From NCBI RefSeq assembly GCF_006716865.1, contig NZ_VFPT01000001.1, positions 20,001 to 84,000 on the forward strand: a stretch of 64,000 bases of DNA. Reading direction: 5' to 3'. Below, in pieces: positions 20,127-28,625 of the stretch. Positions within the stretch are counted from its first letter, which is position 1; each line of letters begins with the position of its first letter. A program made the position numbers and the translations under genes. The stretch comes from Roseinatronobacter monicus (GTDB lineage: Bacteria; Pseudomonadota; Alphaproteobacteria; Rhodobacterales; Rhodobacteraceae). The notes beneath the pieces were generated by a model. The model was not told the origin of the DNA. It did not search any database and saw nothing but the letters and a program-made list of their open reading frames with translations.

Positions 20127-20766
20127 CTTATGTAATCCAATGGCCGGTGTCACCGATTTGGGCGATGGATTGACGGTCGTTGATATTTGGCAGGGATTGC
20201 ATGCGAATGCGAAAGCCTGGCCGGTGAATCCATACGGTTTGGCCAGTGCAGCCCAGAACCGTACGCTGATTGATGGGACGGATTTAAGTGTATTGCGTGC
20301 CCTTGCAGCCTATCCTGGCGCAGGTTGGTCCGCTCTCTGCACCGCAGCTGGCTGGACCTCCTACGGTGCGGTTGCCCTCTCCTGGTGCCAAGGCGCCACA
20401 TTGCCGCAGGTCCTCGACGCATGGCTCGCATCGGGGTTCTCGCTCAAGCCTCTGCCCGAGTATGAACGCCCTGCACGCCTCCTCAACCCGACGCTTTTGC
20501 CCCAGACCCGCAGCCTCTCGGCGCTGGTAGAGGCCGCGCAACCCAATGCCTTTGCGCTCTGCGTCATGATTGCCCATTCCCCCGAGCCGCTGGACTTCGA
20601 CATGTCACTTGAGACCCTCCAGTCAGTTCCCCAACCCCAGCTCGCAGCTTTCTTCAAGTCACGCATGTTGCAAAAACCCGTCCGAAGCCCTGATGAAGAC
20701 CAGCTGATCGTGATCTGGACTGCGACGGTAAAGGGCACGGAGTTCGACATATGGGAGGCCGCGTAA
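20113..20766 (+). CDS. Hypothetical protein between two PAAR genes
   Basis: A 217-residue protein starting MPEDNLCNPMAGVTDLGDG, with AGGA about seven bases before the ATG at 20113; an in-frame ATG at 20140 is an alternative. It is Trp- and Leu-rich and mainly helical, with no signal peptide. The family is not recognised. It overlaps the upstream PAAR gene by 14 bases, and its TAA overlaps the ATG of the second PAAR gene (TAATG). Small helical proteins in this position in T6SS loci are often adaptors or chaperones, which is the best guess here. Confidence 0.65.
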   Translation: MPEDNLCNPMAGVTDLGDGLTVVDIWQGLHANAKAWPVNPYGLASAAQNRTLIDGTDLSVLRALAAYPGAGWSALCTAAGWTSYGAVALSWCQGATLPQVLDAWLASGFSLKPLPEYERPARLLNPTLLPQTRSLSALVEAAQPNAFALCVMIAHSPEPLDFDMSLETLQSVPQPQLAAFFKSRMLQKPVRSPDEDQLIVIWTATVKGTEFDIWEAA

Positions 20767-21024
20767 TGCCCGCAATCGCCCCGCGTTGGAGATGTTCATG
20801 ACTGCCCCAGGCATGGAAAGAACACGATCACCGAAGGAGGATCAGGCGAGGTCGATGGCCGCGCGATTGCCCGCCTCGGCGACGCCTGCGCCTGCGGCGC
20901 GCTAATCACCGAGGGATCATCAGTGGCCGAGCTTGTCGGCAAACCCGTCGCATATGTTGGGTGCAAAACCAGCTGCGGCGGCACAATCACCAGCGGCTCA
21001 GATACCGGCGAGGTTCCGGCGTGA
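20766..21024 (+). pseudogene. Second PAAR gene with a frameshift in a C tract
   Basis: ATG at 20766 gives MPAIA and then the frame is lost at CCCC (20779-20782). Dropping one C restores RVGDVHDCPRHGKNTITE and then DGRAIARLGDACACGALITE, VGCKTSCGGTITSGSDTG and a TGA at 21022-21024. This is a classic PAAR protein of about 86 residues. The gene is therefore broken by one extra base, or the base is a sequencing error in the homopolymer. Confidence 0.8.
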
Positions 21025-21511
21025 TGCCAAGCGGGGACAAGACCTCTGCGCCGGGCTCAGTTGCGCGGCTGCTACGATGCTGCGCAATGCACGAGTGACC
21101 GGTTCGGGAAAAGCTGCACCGCGGCGCTGTGGTCATCCCGACCGTCAGCAAAGGGCCGGGCACGTCGAGAACCACGACCATGGCGCGCAACTTTGCAAAC
21201 CCCGCTTCCTGCCAACAGCCGCCGCTCGAGGACGGCATGGCGACTGGCAGCTCTCGTGATTATGCTGCATGCGCAATACCGTAAATTCACAGGCCGCTGT
21301 GTCCGCCCCCCCCCAACGTCGATGGCCCGCTTCCTGATTCCAATTATTCATTCAGTTGATGCTCTCTCTCTCAAGCCAACACCATGCTTTTGTCACTTGC
21401 GTTCGGCAAGCGAGGAAGCGCGGCGATATTCGCGCAATTTCAAGGTTGAATATTTGCCACAGCCTTCATATCTGTCGCTGAATAATTGCCACGGAATTCG
21501 AGGGTGAATAA
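21025..21511. other. No supportable gene; possible decayed cargo
   Basis: About 490 bases after the broken PAAR gene. A 25-codon frame starts at 21024, overlapping the PAAR stop, and ends quickly. Further broken frames follow without a ribosome site. It may be decayed effector or immunity sequence, then the leader of the RpiR-type gene. Confidence 0.4.
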
Positions 21512-22231
21512 ATGCCACGCGACTTGCATGCAGCACTGAAAGGCTTTGAGCCGGCGACAGAGACGCAAGCCCGGATAAAAGAATATATGCTGGGAAATGT
21601 TCATCGGCTCGCAATATTGTCTCTTGATGATATTGCTGATGCAACCGGGACCAGCCAACCCAGTGTCACGCGTGTGATGCGCATGCTGGGGTATCATAAT
21701 TCCATCGAATATCGCACGGCCGCGTCACTTTTTGTTCCGGGCCGATTGGCTCCGGACGAGGTCAGGCGCGCGGCAGATCTGATCCGGACCGGTGATGATT
21801 TGTACGTGTATGCTCCACCAGCCATGGATCAGGCCGTCAAGGATTTGTTCTTGATTGCATTTCCAAAGCCTGCGGATAAAACCCAGCCCCTCAAGCCACA
21901 GATCATTGCTCCCCGGACGAAGTTTCGCGTTACACCTCAGCGGTTCAATGAGGGCGATGCCGCCTTGATCCTTGCACTGTCAGAGTTTCCGGCTGGCTAT
22001 GATTTCGACGCAGAATGTCGGAATGCGGAAGTGCGAAATGTGCCGGTCGTTTTGCTACAAGCTGTCCCTTTTGAAGTCTCAGAGGCCATCAGGGATCGCT
22101 GCCATGTACTGTCAATGGGACTCAGCCCAGAAGTGCTCACGCCGCTCGCTGTAATATATCTTGCTGCTGCCGTGGCAGAGATCCGCCATCTTGCACAACA
22201 GTCCAACTCTGCAGAGCGTGCAAACCAATAA
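21512..22231 (+). CDS. RpiR/MurR-type transcriptional regulator
   Basis: A 239-residue protein with an N-terminal RpiR-type helix-turn-helix (about residues 5-75; ILSLDDIADATGTSQPSVTRVMRMLGY) and a C-terminal region resembling a degenerate SIS sugar-phosphate-binding domain (about 95-225; DLYVYAPPAMDQAVKDLFLIAF, DAALILALSEFPAGYDFDAE). Typical RpiR proteins are 270-290 residues, so the effector domain is shortened. The start has GAGGGT about ten bases upstream. No sugar metabolism gene is adjacent, so the target is unknown. Confidence 0.75.
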   Translation: MPRDLHAALKGFEPATETQARIKEYMLGNVHRLAILSLDDIADATGTSQPSVTRVMRMLGYHNSIEYRTAASLFVPGRLAPDEVRRAADLIRTGDDLYVYAPPAMDQAVKDLFLIAFPKPADKTQPLKPQIIAPRTKFRVTPQRFNEGDAALILALSEFPAGYDFDAECRNAEVRNVPVVLLQAVPFEVSEAIRDRCHVLSMGLSPEVLTPLAVIYLAAAVAEIRHLAQQSNSAERANQ

Positions 22232-23047
22232 TTGACAAGGGGCTGCGTCAGTCGCTCAGGATCTGTCGACAGCGCAGGGTATCTGCGCGCACTCAGGTGA
22301 GGCAAATATTTAGGCTGGCTATGCAAGGCGAGATTGGGCCTGAAATGCGCCGCGTGCAAATGGCAGGTCGGACAGCGACCGCTCCAGATTTTGCCGATCA
22401 GGGACTGTCAGTTTCGATCCGGTCGACCTCAATGGATCTCTGGCACGAGACGCGGATGCACGCCGGACATCCGTTGTGCGGCATCAAAGGCCCTCGATCG
22501 GGTGAACCGGCTCAACATGTGAAACCCTCGGATCATGGCTCGTCCGGATCAGATCCTACGCCTGACGCCCGCTGGTATCAAATTCGCGCACTGAGCAGGC
22601 GTCAAGTGGACGAGGGGGGGGTGCCAGATTTACGGGATCGCCGCCACACATGATCAGGTGAGGGCGGGATGTGAACATGGGGGCAGTTTATGGGGTTAAT
22701 GAGGGAATGTTTCCGGAACCGGATCGCGCCTGCGTATGCCAGGAGCATCACGCAGATATCAGATCATCGGAAAAATACAGGGAAAATCAATTTAAGATCA
22801 GGGGTGTGAAGGGTCCAGCGCGCCGCTGGTCGCAGCGATTATTGCAGGCCGCATGGCCAAAATGATCGCGAGAAGGGGTCAAGGGGGTATCCCCCTTGCG
22901 AACGAAGTTTTTGCGGCGCCGGGGTTCCCGGGGCTGCAAAAACAATAGTGAGTAGGCTCCCTGACACTCCGGACATATTTGTGCTGCGTTTTTTCTTGAA
23001 GACCGAAGACAATCTCATTTGAACAAGATTATCTCGGGAATTCAACC
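22232..23047. other. Intergenic region before relaxase
   Basis: About 800 bases with only weak, overlapping frames and no recognisable protein. The last 170 bases hold nested inverted repeats listed separately as a candidate transfer origin. Confidence 0.45.
22880..22943. promoter_or_regulatory. Candidate oriT: nested inverted repeats upstream of relaxase
   Basis: CAAGGGGG (22880-22887) pairs with CCCCCTTG (22891-22898) around a three-base loop. GTTTTTGC (22907-22914) pairs with GCAAAAAC (22936-22943) and encloses CCGGG/CCCGG (22919-22923 and 22927-22931). Such stacked hairpins directly upstream of a relaxase gene are typical of transfer origins; the nick site is not assigned. Confidence 0.5.
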
Positions 23048-24850
23048 ATGTCTGTCCATCAACGCTTTGACAACCCTGAACCTGTCGCACGCCTCGACTC
23101 CGCGCCGATCGTTCTGCGTTTCGCGCAGCTTTTCCCGCGCGACCTGAAGCGCCGCGAAATGCACCGGAAGCGCAAGGGTGGGGATCTCAGCCATATCCGG
23201 CACGATCTGACTGGCCTGAACTACCGCTGGGTTGGAGAAGAGGGGTGGATCGATGACTTCCTTCAGACAGTCGAGACGGTCGCCGGAGAGAACCTGCGAA
23301 ACGAAATAGAAGCTCGGGAAGGAAAGCGGCGCTGGGCGGAGGTTGAGCGCGTCAAGCTGCGCGGGTTGGTTGATCCCTGGAAGTTCACGAAGAAAGGCCC
23401 TCTCCGCGAGGGAATCCTGACAGTGAACAAGGACTGGTTCGGCGGGACAGGGATTGAAGAGTGGGACCCGGAGCGCGTAGCAGAGTTCATGGATCGTGTC
23501 CTTGAATTCTTGCGTAAGAACTTTCCGGGCGATCAACTGCTTGAGGTGGAAACGGACGTTGATGAAGAATCGTTTCATGTTCATTTTGTCGTGGCGGCCT
23601 GGATCGAGAAATTCAGCCAGAACAGGGGGCGCCAGGTCCTGCTTCAGCCCTCGGTCAACCCGTTGATCGAGCGGTATGAGCATGCCCAGGACGTGGCTGG
23701 CGAGGCCTTTCTGGATCTGGGCATCCATCGCGGAGAGCGCCGCGCCGCCGCGGCCCGCGAGGCCAGAGCTGCAGGACTGGAGGCGCCATCGCCTCGTATG
23801 CATGTGACGCCTTCGAAATGGCGTGAGACGCAGCGCGTCAAGGCACTGGCGGATCGTGATCGAATCCGGGAGAAAACCCGGGCCGAGGCTGCGCAGCTCC
23901 GGGCCGATGCCAGGCTGACCGCGAAAGCGACGGTGAAGAAATCACGTAAACGCGCGATCAAAGAGGCGCAGGCACGGAAAGAACAGGCCGATCAGATCTT
24001 GGTTGAGGCGAACATTGCGCTCAAGCGCGGGCACCTCGCAGAGGCATTCCGGTGCGTTCGCATCAAAAGCCTGGCTGAGAAAACCGCTGAACTGGAGCAA
24101 CGCCGCTCCGAAGAAGCAGCCCGGATCCGGGAGATGGAGGCGCGGGCCCAAGTGTTGCATCGGGAGAATGCGCAGGCCGAGGCGCGCGCGGCGGCTGCGC
24201 GGGGGGCGCAGGCCGATGCTGAAGCTGCGCGCATTGCGGAAGAGCGTAGGGCGAAAGATGCCGCGCGCACGGCTGAAGCGCATGAGGCGAGGGCTACCGA
24301 GGCGGTCGCGCGTGTGGATGCTGTCCGGGATGGGCTGGTCGCGCTGAGCGAGGGTGTTAAGGCGCGTACTTTGCGGGAAGATGACGCTGACGATTTGGAG
24401 CGGATGGCCGCGCCCCTCCGGGCTGCACATCCGGAGATCGCCCCCGCTGTGGCCGCTGCGCATTCCTTTCTTGGTTCGATCAATTCGATCCAGCGGGATA
24501 CTGCTGCTTTGGCACGATCTACCCTTGCAGAGCGGGCCGAGGCCATGGCGGAAATTGCGCAGGAACGCTCGGTCGCGCGTGCGGATATTGCCGATCAGCG
24601 TGCGGAACTCGCGCGGGCAAAGACTGCGCTCGCCGAGAAAGAGGCCGAGGTGCAGGGCAAATGGGTCGCAGCCGACCGCCTGCTGCAGGTGCTTCAGCCT
24701 TTGATCGAAAAGATGACCTCATGGCTGCGCCGTGCGGGATTGTCAGCAGACCTCGCCGAGGAGGGGAAAGCCATCCTGCGCGAGACTCATAAGGCGATCT
24801 CGACATCGAAGCCGGAGCCGAAACCGGAGGAAGAGGGGCCGGAGATGTGA
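23048..24850 (+). CDS. MobV/Pre-like relaxase with long coiled coil
   Basis: A 600-residue protein whose N-terminal 200 residues resemble the Mob/Pre relaxase family, which nicks DNA at oriT for plasmid mobilisation. Visible signatures are EMHRKRKGGDLSHIRHDLTGLN (about 38-59), GILTVNKDWF, and DVDEESFHVHFVV (about 174-186), comparable to the family motif with two metal-binding His after DE. The remaining part (about 235-570) is Ala/Glu/Arg-rich, a long coiled coil usual for MobV C termini. No other transfer genes are in the window, so the element would be mobilisable rather than self-transmissible. The start is ATG 23048 with GGGAA upstream. Confidence 0.7.
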   Translation: MSVHQRFDNPEPVARLDSAPIVLRFAQLFPRDLKRREMHRKRKGGDLSHIRHDLTGLNYRWVGEEGWIDDFLQTVETVAGENLRNEIEAREGKRRWAEVERVKLRGLVDPWKFTKKGPLREGILTVNKDWFGGTGIEEWDPERVAEFMDRVLEFLRKNFPGDQLLEVETDVDEESFHVHFVVAAWIEKFSQNRGRQVLLQPSVNPLIERYEHAQDVAGEAFLDLGIHRGERRAAAAREARAAGLEAPSPRMHVTPSKWRETQRVKALADRDRIREKTRAEAAQLRADARLTAKATVKKSRKRAIKEAQARKEQADQILVEANIALKRGHLAEAFRCVRIKSLAEKTAELEQRRSEEAARIREMEARAQVLHRENAQAEARAAAARGAQADAEAARIAEERRAKDAARTAEAHEARATEAVARVDAVRDGLVALSEGVKARTLREDDADDLERMAAPLRAAHPEIAPAVAAAHSFLGSINSIQRDTAALARSTLAERAEAMAEIAQERSVARADIADQRAELARAKTALAEKEAEVQGKWVAADRLLQVLQPLIEKMTSWLRRAGLSADLAEEGKAILRETHKAISTSKPEPKPEEEGPEM

Positions 24851-24908
24851 GTATTCGTCTTAATAAAGCTGATTTTGGCGCACAGACCGCACAGGGGGAC
24901 GCACTTTA

Positions 24909-25360
24909 TGGATGCGGCGCAGCTGCTGGCCTATTGCATTCTCGGGTATGATAATTTGCTGACCGCAACAGTCCCGCGGAGGCTGGGTGCGCTGATCAAC
25001 GCGTAGAGGCCGCGCTGGAGGTGGGAGACAGTCTGGGCGCGAAACTGATCCTGCTGACCCGTCATGCCGGGCTGATTTCCCCGGAGGTTCCGGGTCGGGC
25101 AAGAATGCATCAGATATCCTGCTGGCCATCGATGCGATGGACCTTGTGCATGCGAAAGGGGCAATGCGCTTCATCATCGCGTCTTCCGACGGTGATTTCA
25201 CTCATCTTGCAGTGTGGTTGCGTGAACTCGGTGCAAAGGTGATCGGGGTTGCATCGGTGGCACAACTCGCGCTGCGCCAGAATCACCATCTCCGAAAATG
25301 CATCCGCGCTCATGCCGCCCTCAATCGGCCAGCAGGGCCGCGCTCCAGTTCTGTTTGTTG
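24909..25360 (+). pseudogene. Decayed NYN-domain (LabA-like) gene
   Basis: Pieces of a NYN/PIN-like nuclease domain lie in different frames. RLGALINA is followed by a stop, VEAALEVGDSLGAKLILLTRH continues in another frame near 25000-25060, and ASDILLAIDAMDLVH plus FIIASSDGDFTHLAVWLREL (about 25110-25225) is in a third. The SSDGDFTHL segment is the family's conserved acidic motif. At least two frame changes and a deletion make it a pseudogene. Confidence 0.65.
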
Positions 25361-25552
25361 ACATCTTTCGGGCGAACCCGATTATGAGGGGACAACTCTT
25401 GGGGTAACAAGGTCAATCACTTCGTAAGATCCGGGGGCATTCCTGACATGATCATGAAGGTTTCTCCGGCCTGAGCCTGTCGCATAATTCACTTATTGCG
25501 AGGGACTATTTTATGGGTCTATAGTGCAAGGGAGGGTCAGGAAGGGAACAAG

Positions 25553-26422
25553 GTGGCAGGCAAGAAGGCGAAGCAGTTGAACTGGAGCGCTGAGCAGCGC
25601 AACGCATTCATCGAGTTCCGGGTGTTCTGGCATGGTCGGATAAACCGCGCTGATCTGATGGACACTTTCGGCATTTCGCTGCAGCAGGCATCGCTGGACC
25701 TGACGCGCTACTCCGAGCGTTGGAAACGCAACCTCGCTTACGACAAGCGCCAGCGCGCTTATGTGCGCGGCAAGGCGTTCAAGCCGCGCTTCATGACCCC
25801 CAGCGCTGAGGAATATTTCGCGCAATTGCGCGCGGTTGATCAGGGCCTTGTCTCGCGTGATCAGAGCTGGATCAGCGTGTTTCCCACCTTCGCGGCGACG
25901 CCGATACCTGCGCGCGGTGTCGCAGCTGAGACCCTTCGCGATGTTCTGGCCGCGATCCATGCGCCAGCAGCGCTTGAAATCACCTACCAGTCCATGTCGC
26001 GCCCCGAACCCAGCCTGCGCCGGATCGAGCCGCATGCGTTGGCTTTCGACGGGTTTCGCTGGCACGCCCGGGCGTTCTGCCAGAATGACCACGTATTCAA
26101 GGATTTCCTGCTGTCGCGCATCGTCGAGATTGGTGCTCATGGTCCAGCCACTGCTGATTTGCGCGCGGACACAGACTGGCACAATGAAGCGGACCTCGAG
26201 ATCGGCCCACATCCTGATCTCTCGCCAACCCAGCGCCGCGCGATCGAGATGGATTATGGGATGGAAGAGGGCAGGGCGCAGATCCGGGTGCGACAGGCGC
26301 TTTTGTTTTATGCGCTCAAGCGCCTGGGGCTTGATACGGATCCGGCTGCAAGGCGGCCGCAGGATCAGCAGATTGTGTTATTGGCGCAGTCAGAGGTGCC
26401 ATCAATGCGACCACCAGATTAA
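25553..26422 (+). CDS. WYL-domain regulator of the BrxR/CapW type
   Basis: A 289-residue protein with an N-terminal winged helix (about 10-85; LNWSAEQRNAFIEFRVFWHGRINRADL, ISLQQASLDLTRY), a WYL domain (about 125-205; ALEITYQSMSRPEPSLRRIEPHALAFDGFRWHARAFC) and a WCX-like C terminus. Members of this group repress defence operons such as BREX, CBASS and restriction systems. GTG at 25553 is chosen because AGGAAGG lies just upstream; the open frame extends back but without a ribosome site. Directly downstream is a truncated restriction gene, so it is the surviving regulator of a ruined defence locus. Confidence 0.8.
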   Translation: MAGKKAKQLNWSAEQRNAFIEFRVFWHGRINRADLMDTFGISLQQASLDLTRYSERWKRNLAYDKRQRAYVRGKAFKPRFMTPSAEEYFAQLRAVDQGLVSRDQSWISVFPTFAATPIPARGVAAETLRDVLAAIHAPAALEITYQSMSRPEPSLRRIEPHALAFDGFRWHARAFCQNDHVFKDFLLSRIVEIGAHGPATADLRADTDWHNEADLEIGPHPDLSPTQRRAIEMDYGMEEGRAQIRVRQALLFYALKRLGLDTDPAARRPQDQQIVLLAQSEVPSMRPPD

Positions 26423-26470
26423 CCAGCGTGGTTCCGATGAAATCAACACCTCTTTTCAACAGGTCGCACC

Positions 26471-27413
26471 ATGTCATTTTTTGAAAAACCCATTCTGAAC
26501 TCCCCATACCTGATGCCAGTGCGTCACTGGGAGATGGATGATGAGGGGCGGCCGACGGATCGCGTAATCGAGAGTAGGCGGCGTTCTGAGTTGATATCTG
26601 CCATGCCGCAGGCCAAGAGCAAGAAATCCGGCGGCACTCAATCCGAGATGGAACTGAGCGCGAAGGGTCTTGAGGGGCTGGGCGTCGAGTTCAATGTCAC
26701 AGAATTCGTCAATGAAATCCGGCGTGAGGTCGATGTCTGGCGTCTGCTCCCCAATCCCAGCCAATGGCAGGTTTCGCCTGTCACGCAGCGGCTTCTGACG
26801 CATTGGCGTGCCTTGCAGGTTGATGAAAGTCAGACAATCCGGCCATTTTTCTGCCAGTTGGAGGCGGTCGAGATCGCAATCTGGCTTGCAGAGGTTGCGC
26901 CGAAACTTGCGCGCGGCAAGCGGTTTCGGGAGCGGCTGGAAGCTGCCAATAACAGCGCGAATCCCGATCTGTTCCGTATCGCCCTGAAGCTGGCGACGGG
27001 TGCAGGCAAGACCACTGTCATGGCCATGCTGATTGCGTGGCAGGTGCTGAACGCTGTGCGTGCGTCGAACTCGAAGAATTTCACGCGCGGATTCCTGATT
27101 GTCACGCCCGGCATCACGATCAAGGATCGTTTGCGGGTGTTGCTGCCGAATGATGCCGACAATTATTACCGCCGCCTCAGCTTGGTGCCAGGCGACCTGA
27201 TGCAGGACATGCAGCGCGCCAAGATCGTGCTTACCAACTACCATGCGTTCAAGCTCCGCGAGAAAACCCAGATCGCCAAAGGAACGCGCGCGGCGCTGGA
27301 GGGGCATGGTGACAGTGTCGTGACGCTGGAGACCGAAGGCCAGATGATCCAGCGCGTGATGTCCGAACTGTCAGGCTTGGGCAAGATCGTGGTCATCAAT
27401 GACGAAGCGCATC
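26471..27413 (+). pseudogene. Truncated type III-like restriction endonuclease (helicase part)
   Basis: The first 314 codons of a large DEAD/DEAH-type restriction subunit. Seen are NSPYLMPVRHWEMDDEGRPT, Walker A LATGAGKTTVMAML (about residues 173-186), and the Walker B motif VVINDEAHH (about 306-314), after which the match stops. The rest of the helicase and nuclease parts, normally several hundred more residues, and the methyltransferase are missing. The frame continues into IS110 sequence in another reading frame to 27658, which is not meaningful. It starts 46 bases after the WYL regulator. The system cannot be functional as seen. Confidence 0.8.
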
Positions 27414-28175
27414 ATCAAGACCGACAGGCGGGATGCCGAAGGGATCGCGCGGCTTTTGCAGATGGGCTGGTTCCGGCAGGTCCACTGCAAGTCGATATTG
27501 GCGCAGGAAATGCGCGCGCTGTTGTCCGCGCGCAAGGCGATCCAGCAAGCCATCATCAACCTCGAGCTGTCGATCCGTGGCGTGCTGCGCAATTTCGGGC
27601 TGAAGATGGGACGTATAGCCAAGGGGCGCTTCGAGGACCGGGTGCGGGAGCTGGCTGATGGCAATGCCATGCTACAAGCCGCCGCGAATCCGATCCTGAC
27701 GGCGCGCAGGGCGCTGCGCACAGAATTGGCGGATCTGGAGAAGCTCTCGCGCAACCATGCCAAATCCGATCCGGTGTGTCGCCAGTTCATGAGCATGCCT
27801 GGCGTGGGGGCGATTGTGGCGCTGACGGTCAAGTCGGCTATCGATGATCCCAATCGCTTCTCATCCTCGAAGGACGTCGGCCCGTGGGCAGGCTTAACCC
27901 CAAGGCGCAAGCAATCCGGGGAACGCGACATCGTGGGCGCCATCTCACGAGCCGGCGATGTAGGGCTACGCACCGTGCTCTACCAGGCTGTCTTGGTAAT
28001 GCTGAACCTAGGTCGCCCCAGCTGGCTGACGGCATGGGCGTGGAATGTCGCCAAGCGACGCGGCAAGAGGCGTGCGACTGTTGCGCTGGCGCGTCGCATC
28101 GGGGTGATCCTGCATCGCATGTGGCAAGACGGCACCGAATTCCGCTTCAAGCGTATCGAGACAGCGGCCGCGTGA
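27414..28175 (+). pseudogene. IS110-family transposase, 5'-truncated
   Basis: About 250 codons starting within the conserved KTDRRDAEGIARLLQMG and running to the end of the transposase. The C-terminal Transposase_20 domain is visible in MSMPGVGAIVALTVKSAI and AGLTPRRKQSGERDIVGAISRAGDVGLR. The N-terminal DEDD catalytic part (about 100 residues) is missing. Its first codons abut the truncated restriction gene, so both were cut at one junction near 27411-27416. Confidence 0.85.
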
Positions 28176-28625
28176 GCGTCAAAAGCCACCGATAACACGT
28201 AAACTGCAAGAAGGAGGATCGGGCCGCGCCGATACGCGGCGGCTCACCGAGGTCCCGACCGGGACGCGGTCCCCGATGATGCCGTTATCCGTCTCGCTGC
28301 CAGACACGTATGGTCTGAGCGCGTGAATAAGATAGGCACTCGGGATCCGCATTTGGTCCAGGCATGATGTGGCAGCCATCGCGCTGACTACGGACGGAAG
28401 CATCATCCCGGTATGGGCAGCCCCTTGGCAACATACGCAAAAAGCGGCACTGAACGGAAAACACCAAGTGAGTGGCGGGCAGACCAGATCCGGTGCGTTC
28501 GGCCCGGAGCCCGTATATATCGGAGCGCCGAACGCACCTCGCGTCGTCACCACGCCAAACCGTAGGTGACTGATTTATCGACTGGCAAATCGCTTGACAG
28601 ACAACGCCCCATTACGGAAGGCGGG
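28176..28625. other. Intergenic region between IS110 remnant and alg8
   Basis: No gene recognised in 450 bases. GGTGCGTTCGG (28492-28502) and CCGAACGCACC (28528-28538) form a perfect 11-base inverted repeat with a 25-base loop. It lies downstream of both converging genes and may be a bidirectional terminator or an old IS end. Confidence 0.4.

Noticed and set aside
8789..21024. Complete type VI secretion machine
   Set aside because: Only hcp, vgrG, PAAR and cargo-type genes were found; no sheath, baseplate, ClpV or membrane-complex genes are in the window.
22297..22653. 118-codon frame upstream of the relaxase
   Set aside because: Overlaps other frames of equal quality, has no clear ribosome site and no recognisable domain.
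27399..27658. In-frame extension of the restriction gene into IS110 sequence
   Set aside because: After the DEAH-type box the translation is IS110 DNA read in the wrong frame; it is a junction artefact, not a fusion protein.
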